Origin: Gordonia amicalis NBRC 100051 = JCM 11271
GTDB taxonomy: Bacteria > Actinomycetota > Actinomycetes > Mycobacteriales > Mycobacteriaceae
Direction: 5' to 3'
Assembly (NCBI RefSeq): GCF_000332995.1
Contig: NZ_BANS01000033.1
Location: 1-64,000 of the forward strand
Length of the DNA: 64,000 nt
The position numbers were made by a program, and so were the translations under genes. Below, one piece after another: positions 58,206 through 64,000 of the stretch; the first letter of the stretch is position 1; every line of letters starts with the position of its first letter. Under the pieces are notes generated by a model. It was not told the DNA's origin. It was given only the letters and a program-made list of their open reading frames with translations, and made no database searches.

Positions 58206-59408
58206 GTGGCTCCACAACGTGAGTGGTTGGAACACGACTTCTACAAGGACCTGGGCGTTGCTTCTGACGCTTCGGCTGAAGAGATCAAGAAGGCCTATCG
58301 CAAGCTCGCACGCGAGCTGCATCCGGATGCCAATCCCGGCGATTCCGCGGCCGAAGAGCGCTTCAAGCGGGTGTCCGAAGCCCACAGCGTGCTCAGTGAT
58401 CCCGAGAAGCGCAAAGAGTACGACGAGACCCGGGCCATGTTCGCCGGCGGACGATTCCGCGGAGGCGGCAACGGATTCCCGGGTGGCTTCCCCGGCGGCG
58501 GTACGACCTACACGACCGGTGGCAACGACTTCGATCTCGGTGACCTGTTCGGCGGTGCCCAGACCGGCGGGGGAGGCGCCGGCGGTTTCGGGGACCTGTT
58601 CGAGGGTCTCTTCAACCGTGGCGGCGGAACCCAGCGCACGTCGACGGCCAGCCGTCCACGTCGCGGTAAGGATCTCGAGACCGAGACCACGCTGTCCTTC
58701 AAGGACGCGGCCCTCGGTACGACGGTCCCGCTGCGGGTGACCAGCCCGTCCCCGTGTACGACCTGCCACGGTTCGGGTGCCAAGCCGGGCACCAGCCCGC
58801 GAGTGTGCCCCAACTGCAACGGTTCCGGTTTCGTCAGCCGAAACCAGGGCGCGTTCGGGTTCAGTGAACCCTGCCAGGACTGCCAGGGCACCGGTTCGCG
58901 GATCGACGACCCGTGCGGCGACTGCTCCGGCAGCGGCGTGAAGAATCGGACGCGCACCATCAACGTGCGCATTCCGGCGGGAGTCGAAGACGGTCAACGG
59001 ATTCGGCTTGCCGGACAGGGTGAGGCCGGACGCCGCGGAGCGCCGTCGGGCGACCTGTACGTCGTCGTGCACGTGACCCCGCACAAGCAGTTCACGCGCA
59101 GCGGCAACGACCTTCGCGTGCAGTTGCCGGTGCGGATCTCCGAACTCGTTCTCGGCGCGACGGTCTCGGTACCGACCCTCGAGGGTTCGGTCGGGGTCAA
59201 GATCCCACCGAACACGACCGACGGCCGGACGCTCCGCGTGCGTGGCCGCGGCGTCCCCAAGCGGTCCGGCGGAGCAGGCGACCTGCTCGTCACCGTCAAG
59301 GTCGCGGTGCCGGACAAGCTCGACGACGCCGCGATCGAGGCGATGCGTGCCTACGATCAGGCCGAGCGGGCAAGCGGATTCGATCCTCGGGCGAACTGGG
59401 GGAGATGA
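58206..59408 (+). CDS. dnaJ: DnaJ (Hsp40) co-chaperone
   Basis: 400 residues from GTG with GAGGAGGTGA upstream. J domain with HPD at residues 39-41, Gly/Phe-rich linker, four CxxCxGxG zinc repeats ([32 protein letters not shown]), and C-terminal substrate domain. Type I DnaJ; stimulates DnaK ATPase. Third gene of the dnaK operon; same order as M. tuberculosis Rv0350-0353. Confidence 0.97.
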   Translation: MAPQREWLEHDFYKDLGVASDASAEEIKKAYRKLARELHPDANPGDSAAEERFKRVSEAHSVLSDPEKRKEYDETRAMFAGGRFRGGGNGFPGGFPGGGTTYTTGGNDFDLGDLFGGAQTGGGGAGGFGDLFEGLFNRGGGTQRTSTASRPRRGKDLETETTLSFKDAALGTTVPLRVTSPSPCTTCHGSGAKPGTSPRVCPNCNGSGFVSRNQGAFGFSEPCQDCQGTGSRIDDPCGDCSGSGVKNRTRTINVRIPAGVEDGQRIRLAGQGEAGRRGAPSGDLYVVVHVTPHKQFTRSGNDLRVQLPVRISELVLGATVSVPTLEGSVGVKIPPNTTDGRTLRVRGRGVPKRSGGAGDLLVTVKVAVPDKLDDAAIEAMRAYDQAERASGFDPRANWGR

Positions 59409-59411
59409 GTG

Positions 59412-59810
59412 ATGGCCGGCCACAAGAACTTCGACGCCGATGGCGCGACCTTCATGATCTCGGTGGCCGCCGAGCTCGCCGGATTGCACGCCCAGACCCT
59501 GCGCACCTATGACCGTCTGGGTCTGGTCACCCCGCAGCGGACGAGTGGGGGCGGACGCCGTTACTCCTCCCGCGACGTCGAACTCCTGCGAGAGATCCAG
59601 CGTCTCTCGCAGGAAGAAGGCGTCAATCTCGCAGGTATCAAACGGATCATCGATCTGAGCAATCAGGTCGAGGCGCTCCAGCAGCGTATCCGTGAGCTCT
59701 CCGACGAGGTTGCCGCGTCGCGGAACCGTCGCGGCGGCGAGTTGGTCCCGGTGCCCCGGACCAATGCGCTGGTCGTGTGGCAGCCGCGGCGCAAGCGTTC
59801 CGTCGACTGA
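59412..59810 (+). CDS. hspR: HspR heat-shock repressor (MerR family)
   Basis: 132 residues from ATG 59412 (a GTG at 59409 is adjacent). MerR-type HTH with 'FMISVAAELAGLHAQTLRTY' and 'GGRRYSSRDVELLREIQRL', then a helix 'LSNQVEALQQRIREL' and a basic tail. Represses the dnaK operon and lon by binding HAIR sites, using DnaK as co-repressor in known systems. Follows dnaJ by 3 bases, so autoregulated. Confidence 0.97.
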   Translation: MAGHKNFDADGATFMISVAAELAGLHAQTLRTYDRLGLVTPQRTSGGGRRYSSRDVELLREIQRLSQEEGVNLAGIKRIIDLSNQVEALQQRIRELSDEVAASRNRRGGELVPVPRTNALVVWQPRRKRSVD

Positions 59811-59846
59811 GCGAACCGACCGGCAGGGCCCGCGTACGTTGGATGT

Positions 59847-60314
59847 ATGGCATCCGACACCGTTACCACCGTTGACACGGGCCCGCACCGCGTCTCCCGG
59901 CGCATCGTCGTCGATGCGCCGGTCGCCGACGTCTTCGCCCTCGTCGTCAACCCGCACCGGCATCACGAACTCGACGGTTCGGGCACGGTGCGCGACACAC
60001 CCGTCAAGGGGCCGGAGAAGCTCACCCCCGGCGCGCGATTCAGTGTGGGGATGAAGCAGTTCGGCGTCCCGTACACCATCACGTCCACCGCGACCGACGT
60101 CGAGACCGACAAGGTCGTCGAATGGAAGCACCCCATGGGCCATCGCTGGCGCTGGGAACTGGTGTCCACGTCGCCGACGACCACACAGGTCACGGAGACC
60201 TTCGATTACTCGACGCTCAAGATCCCGAAGATCATGGAACTGATCGGGTACGACAAGAAGAACGGTCACGGCATCGAGGGCACGCTGCGCGCGCTCGCGA
60301 AGCGATTCGGCTGA
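59847..60314 (+). CDS. SRPBCC family protein
   Basis: 155 residues, ATG. 'VSRRIVVDAPVADVFALVVN' start and the final 'GIEGTLRALAKRF' helix fit the SRPBCC fold for hydrophobic ligands. Thirty-six bases after hspR; may or may not share its transcript. No substrate can be given. Confidence 0.85.
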   Translation: MASDTVTTVDTGPHRVSRRIVVDAPVADVFALVVNPHRHHELDGSGTVRDTPVKGPEKLTPGARFSVGMKQFGVPYTITSTATDVETDKVVEWKHPMGHRWRWELVSTSPTTTQVTETFDYSTLKIPKIMELIGYDKKNGHGIEGTLRALAKRFG

Positions 60315-60388
60315 CCTTGCCGCCCTCTTGCCGACACGGTGTCGGTAAGATGGCGGCGACCATCAGACCCGAGTCCAGGAGTCGACGA

Positions 60389-60691
60389 ATGTTCGTGATC
60401 ACCAACCGCATCGATGTCACCGAGAATGCCGAGGCATTCGAGAAAGCGTTCTCGGAGTCGATGCGCAGCACGCTGAAGGGCGTCCCGGGCCTGCAGCGCG
60501 CGACACTGATGCGCCCGGAGGCCGACGGCCTGCCTTACGTGTCCACGATGGAATTCGACGCCAGGGAGGACTTCCTGGCGTGGCTGAAGTCGGACTCGTT
60601 CCGTGCGTCGCACTCCGACAAGCAGGCGCCGGGGATGCAGGCTCCCTCGGCCGTCGAACAGCACACCCTGATCGAGACATTCACCGCCTGA
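60389..60691 (+). CDS. antibiotic biosynthesis monooxygenase (ABM) domain protein, MhuD/IsdG-like
   Basis: 100 residues with CCAGGAG before the ATG. 'MFVITNRIDVTENAEAFEKA' and 'ATLMRPEADGLPYVSTMEF' follow the ABM ferredoxin-like fold, with Asn near the start and a His in 'FRASHSDKQ' at the position of the heme ligand in MhuD. Heme degradation is therefore possible; small-quinone monooxygenase activity is the other option. Confidence 0.8.
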   Translation: MFVITNRIDVTENAEAFEKAFSESMRSTLKGVPGLQRATLMRPEADGLPYVSTMEFDAREDFLAWLKSDSFRASHSDKQAPGMQAPSAVEQHTLIETFTA

Positions 60692-60737
60692 TCACTTCGT
60701 CGCCGCCGGGCGACGACCACCACACGAAGGGCGCCAC

Positions 60738-61883
60738 ATGGAGTTCGAGGACGAGGCGTCGTCATCCGGCGACGAACCGGCGGTTGTCCTCGGAGTCGTC
60801 GCCGCGCCCGGACAGCCGATCGGTCTCGCGCGCAAACTCGTCGACGCGGATCTGATCGAGCACGTGCAGACGACCTTCCCCGGAGCCCGATGGCAGGTCG
60901 AGGTCGTGGAGGTGTCCGTGGTGCAGCCGCCCGCGACCGACGCCCAGATCGTCGACGCCGCGAGAGACCTTCTCCTCGAACGGGAATGGGACCTCGTGGT
61001 CTGCCTGACCGACCTGCCGCTACACGTGGGACGCCGCCCCGTCGTCGCCCATGCCAACGCGGTGCACGGCGTTGCGGTCCTGTCGGTTCCCGCGCTCGGT
61101 CCGACCGGCCTGCGTCAGCGGACGCGCGGGACGGTGGTCGGTCTCCTCGCTCAGCTCCTCGGCGCCGACGCGGACGATCTCCGAGAGCATCAGAAGTCGC
61201 CGTCTCGCTCCCCGCTACGGCACCGCGTCCGCCAGCTCGGCACCGACACCGACGAGGAGAGCACCGCCTTCACCGCCCGGGTGCTGACCGGCAACCTCCG
61301 ACTCCTCACCGGCATGGTCCGCGCCAATCGGCCGTGGCGCCTCGCGCTCGGGCTGACCCGTGCGCTCACGGGCGCCATCGCCGCAGGCGTGTTCGCACTG
61401 GTGACCGCCGACATCTGGCTGCTGGCCGACACCTTCGGATGGGTCCGGCTCACCGGCGTCGCCGTCGGCTCGATCGTCGCCATCACCGCCACCCTGATCA
61501 TCGGCGCCGACCTGTGGGAGCGGGGATCGTCGCGGCAGTCGCGCGAACAGATCGTCCTGTTCAACACCGTCACGGTCATCACCGTCGTGCTGGGCGTCGC
61601 GGCGTTCTATGCGGCTCTGTTCGTACTCGCGACCGCCGGCGCACTGTGCCTGGTGGTCCCGCAGGTCTTCGGCGATGCACTCGGCCACGATCCCGGGATC
61701 ACCGACTACCTGGAGGTCGCGTGGCTGACGTGTTCGCTCGCCACGGTCGGCGGTGCGCTCGGTGCGGGGCTGGAGACCGACGAGGCGGTGCGCGACGCCG
61801 CATACACCCAGCATCCGGCCGAGTCGGTCTGGCGAGGTACTCCGCGACGGTCCGGCTGCCACGGATCGCGTAACAGCCGCTAG
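60738..61883 (+). CDS. membrane protein of unknown function
   Basis: 381 residues. Soluble N-terminal region of about 190 residues with alternating beta/alpha pattern ('VVLGVVAAPGQPIGLARKLV', 'DLVVCLTDLPLHVGRRPVVA'), then four or five TM helices between residues 200 and 360. No motif I recognise. Convergence of a nucleotide-binding-like head and a membrane tail may suggest a regulator or transporter, but there is no direct support. Thirty-three bases before the next gene. Confidence 0.75.
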   Translation: MEFEDEASSSGDEPAVVLGVVAAPGQPIGLARKLVDADLIEHVQTTFPGARWQVEVVEVSVVQPPATDAQIVDAARDLLLEREWDLVVCLTDLPLHVGRRPVVAHANAVHGVAVLSVPALGPTGLRQRTRGTVVGLLAQLLGADADDLREHQKSPSRSPLRHRVRQLGTDTDEESTAFTARVLTGNLRLLTGMVRANRPWRLALGLTRALTGAIAAGVFALVTADIWLLADTFGWVRLTGVAVGSIVAITATLIIGADLWERGSSRQSREQIVLFNTVTVITVVLGVAAFYAALFVLATAGALCLVVPQVFGDALGHDPGITDYLEVAWLTCSLATVGGALGAGLETDEAVRDAAYTQHPAESVWRGTPRRSGCHGSRNSR

Positions 61884-61916
61884 GCTTCATGGGCAAACGT
61901 CGATGTGGAGGTGACG

Positions 61917-62999
61917 ATGACCCAAGATCCGGCGGGTGGGGGACTGCCCGGATCCGTGGTTCTCGGGATATCCGTCGTCGACGACCAGATCGCGTCCGTC
62001 GTGCGGGACGCCGACGGGCACATCCTGGCGAGCAATCTCGTCGACCTGCCGGATTCCTCGGCCCCCGCGGTCGAGGCCGCGATCATCGTACTCGTCGATT
62101 CGGTTCCGGTCGTGGTGGACCAGATCGGTGTCTCCGCCTCTCGCGAGGACGTCCGCAAGCACCTGGCGCAAGCCTTCGCCTCGGACGCCGCAGGCGAATC
62201 CTGGCATCGCCGCGTCGTCGTCACCGGATACGCCTCGGCGCTCGCCGAGATCGCCTGCACCCACGCCACCCGAGGCGGCGTCGTGGCCGTCGTGGACCTC
62301 GATCGCGATGCCGCCCCGGCGGCCGGTACCACTGTGGCTACGGTCGACACGACGTCGGGTGCGGTCCTCGGGACCGCCGACTTCACCACCGACCGGCTCG
62401 CGCCCGTCACCGATCCCGACGGGGCGTCCGCTCTGGCGACGGCGGTCACCAAGCTCCCGCGCGGTCGCGACATCACCTCCATCATCGTGGTGGGACCCGG
62501 CGCGGAGATGCCCGGCATCGCTCCCGCCTTCGAGTACGCGGCGCAGCGACCCGTCACGGTCGCCGCAAACCCCCCGCTCGCGTCGGCCATCGGCGCGGCC
62601 GACGCCGCCCTGGTGGCGCTGTCGGCCCCGGCGGGGGCCACGCGGGTGTCGACGGGGCGACGCTGGTGGTTCGTCGGCGCCGCGATCGGCGCCGCGGTGT
62701 TCCTCGGCGCCGTCGGGCTGACCTTGATCCTGGCCGCCGAGAGGGCCACCCCCGAAGCTGTTCCGGTGACGGTCACCGAGACCCCTGCGGCGGTGACCGT
62801 CACCGCAGACGCGACGACGGTCACCGAGACCGAGACCGAGACGCCGCAGGCCCGCACCACGACAGTCACCAGCACGCCGCGTCCGGTCACCCGGACGACC
62901 ACGGTGACCGAAGAGGTGTCGGCTGCCACGATCACCGAGACGGAGACGACCACCATCGAGGTGCCGGCGCCGGGAGAATCAGCGCCCCGGGGTCAGTAG
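61917..62999 (+). CDS. membrane protein with Hsp70/actin-like N-terminal domain and Thr-rich tail
   Basis: 360 residues from ATG 61917 (GGAGGTGA upstream). Residues about 10-235 resemble the Hsp70/actin fold seen in DUF7159-type proteins: 'VVLGISVVDDQIASVVRDAD' as first strand pair, 'GGVVAVVDLDRDAAPA' (phosphate loop-like) and 'SIIVVGPGAEMPGI' (third signature-like), 'SAIGAADAALVAL'. No catalytic certainty. One TM helix about residues 250-272, then a Thr/Glu/Val-rich tail (TVTET repeats) outside the cell. Resembles the protein at 5156. Ends 7 bases inside the convergent reductase gene. Confidence 0.7.
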   Translation: MTQDPAGGGLPGSVVLGISVVDDQIASVVRDADGHILASNLVDLPDSSAPAVEAAIIVLVDSVPVVVDQIGVSASREDVRKHLAQAFASDAAGESWHRRVVVTGYASALAEIACTHATRGGVVAVVDLDRDAAPAAGTTVATVDTTSGAVLGTADFTTDRLAPVTDPDGASALATAVTKLPRGRDITSIIVVGPGAEMPGIAPAFEYAAQRPVTVAANPPLASAIGAADAALVALSAPAGATRVSTGRRWWFVGAAIGAAVFLGAVGLTLILAAERATPEAVPVTVTETPAAVTVTADATTVTETETETPQARTTTVTSTPRPVTRTTTVTEEVSAATITETETTTIEVPAPGESAPRGQ

Positions 63000-64000
63000 A
63001 CGGGGTCGTGCTGGATGCGGCTCGCCCGCACCCCGGCGATGATCAGCTGTCGCCGGGTCGCCTCGATCATCTGCGCCGACCCCGCGATCAGCACCTGATG
63101 GTTTTCCCAGTTCCCGGCGCCGACAACCACGTCGGCGAGGGTGCCGATGCGGTGTTCGATCCCGAGTTCGGCCGGCGTCGCCACCGCCCTGATCCACCAC
63201 GGGTCGCGTTCTTCCTCCGAGACCGCGGTGACCTGCAACCAAGGATTGGTGGCGGCGATCCGCCGCAGCACACTGAGGTCGTAGAGTTCGCCGGGATGGC
63301 GCATGCCGTAGAAGATGTGGGTCGGCGGCGAGTCCGCGCGCTTGGACATCTCGATGAGCAGCGCACGCAGCGGGGCGAGACCGGTACCGCCGGCGACCAT
63401 CAGCACGGGCTGATCCCGGTCGACGTGCAACGTGCCGTGACTCTGGGACAGCGTCCAGACATCCCCGACGCTGGTCTCGCTGACGATCGCCGAACTGACC
63501 GCCCCACCTTGGATCGCCCGTACGTGGAACTCCAGCTCACCGGCCGGATTCGGGGGGATCGACGGCGAGAAGTTGCGCCACTGCTTCGGCCACTGCGGGA
63601 TGTGGACCTCGAGGTACTGGCCGGCGATGAATGTCAGTGGCGCGTGCGCGATGAGTCGTACGACGGCGAGGTCGCGGCTGATGCGGTACTTCTCGACGAC
63701 CTCTGCCGTCCACCGCGCCGGATGGGTGGCGGTTTCGGCCGCCCCACGCATCACGCCGGTGACGAGCATCATCGCCTGGGAGACCGTCTGCTGGGCCTCG
63801 GAGTCCCAGTACCCCTCCATCAGACTGGCGAACTCGCCCATGAGCGCCGAGTACATCACGTGGTAGTGCTCGGGTTCGACGCCGAACTTGCGATGGTCGC
63901 GACCGAGCTGGGCGAGGAACTCGACGAGGTCGGCGTGGCCGGATTCTGCCGGGATGGCTTCGAGGACGTGGTCGATCACGCGATGGAAGGCGATCTGCTG
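62993..64000 (-). CDS. globin / FAD-NAD(P) reductase (flavohemoprotein-like), 5' end cut by window
   Basis: The frame is open to base 64000, so the start lies beyond. The visible N-terminal part has a globin-like helix with 'LGRDHRKFGVEPEHYHVMYS' (proximal His in HRKFGV region), followed by an FAD domain ('AGQYLEVHIPQW', 'RNFSPSIPP') and NAD(P) domain ('LMVAGGTGLAPLRALL', 'HIFYGMRHPGELY'). Such proteins carry out nitric oxide dioxygenation or ferric reduction. Whether the globin heme pocket is complete needs the missing upstream part. Confidence 0.85.
   Translation of the reverse strand, partial: QQIAFHRVIDHVLEAIPAESGHADLVEFLAQLGRDHRKFGVEPEHYHVMYSALMGEFASLMEGYWDSEAQQTVSQAMMLVTGVMRGAAETATHPARWTAEVVEKYRISRDLAVVRLIAHAPLTFIAGQYLEVHIPQWPKQWRNFSPSIPPNPAGELEFHVRAIQGGAVSSAIVSETSVGDVWTLSQSHGTLHVDRDQPVLMVAGGTGLAPLRALLIEMSKRADSPPTHIFYGMRHPGELYDLSVLRRIAATNPWLQVTAVSEEERDPWWIRAVATPAELGIEHRIGTLADVVVGAGNWENHQVLIAGSAQMIEATRRQLIIAGVRASRIQHDPVY

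Overview
The window is high-GC actinobacterial chromosome. Mycolic-acid-type genes (an EphD-like hydrolase/SDR fusion, a WS/DGAT acyltransferase, a cutinase, KshA-like Rieske and F420/LLM enzymes, a DUF222-HNH protein) point to Mycobacteriales, most likely Gordonia. Gene order resembles the Mycobacterium tuberculosis block from dcd (Rv0321) to hspR (Rv0353): dcd, UDP-glucose dehydrogenase, aminotransferase plus Fe-S reductase (Rv0337c/Rv0338c), then dnaK-grpE-dnaJ-hspR. The species call is inference; the synteny comparison is from memory.

Layout. 1-1314 is an accessory edge: an HNH / Gly-rich / DUF6941-like gene split by an in-frame amber codon, a broken TIR-domain remnant, and a tRNA-Gly(CCC) that could mark an integration boundary. 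1473-9187 holds a DUF222-HNH protein, dcd, a frameshifted ugd, a membrane protein with a possible Hsp70-like domain, and a TetR/MFS pair with two operator palindromes. 9149-14455 (minus) is an ephD / metal-hydrolase / ferredoxin-reductase operon plus an aminotransferase. 14578-19542 (minus) is a large membrane Fe-S reductase with a repetitive tail and a WS/DGAT enzyme. 19680-24081 is a YdcF-like protein and an iron-type ABC importer. 24113-34936 is mixed envelope and catabolic genes: acyltransferase, RibD-like reductase, decayed monooxygenase, SDRs, a Rieske oxygenase with a DHDPR-like dehydrogenase, an alpha/beta hydrolase-LLM-TetR cluster, and a STAS-ATPase protein.

35157-38998 is a compact thiM / flavin monooxygenase / sulfurtransferase / GntR cluster, perhaps for thiazole or organosulfur use. 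39066-48315 carries a cutinase with a small leader ORF, a secreted unknown protein coupled to a secretory lipase, a hydrolase/TetR pair with two near-identical operators, MFS and DoxX proteins, and a VOC protein. 48346-59810 is the heat-shock region: lon and dnaK each carry a SigH-type promoter and HAIR-like HspR sites. Between them lies a minus-strand operon of DHDPR-like, DUF1214 and sulfotransferase genes. The right end has SRPBCC and ABM proteins, two membrane proteins, and a globin/FAD reductase cut by the window end.

Caution: ugd, the first MFS gene and thiM each look interrupted by a single missing base, and the lipase appears to have lost its stop. This pattern suggests consensus errors as much as real decay. 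No IS element, prophage or CRISPR array was seen. No clearly new system is proven; the best leads are the thiM cluster, the secreted protein/lipase pair, the two DHDPR-like operons, the Hsp70-like membrane proteins and the broken HNH/TIR edge.
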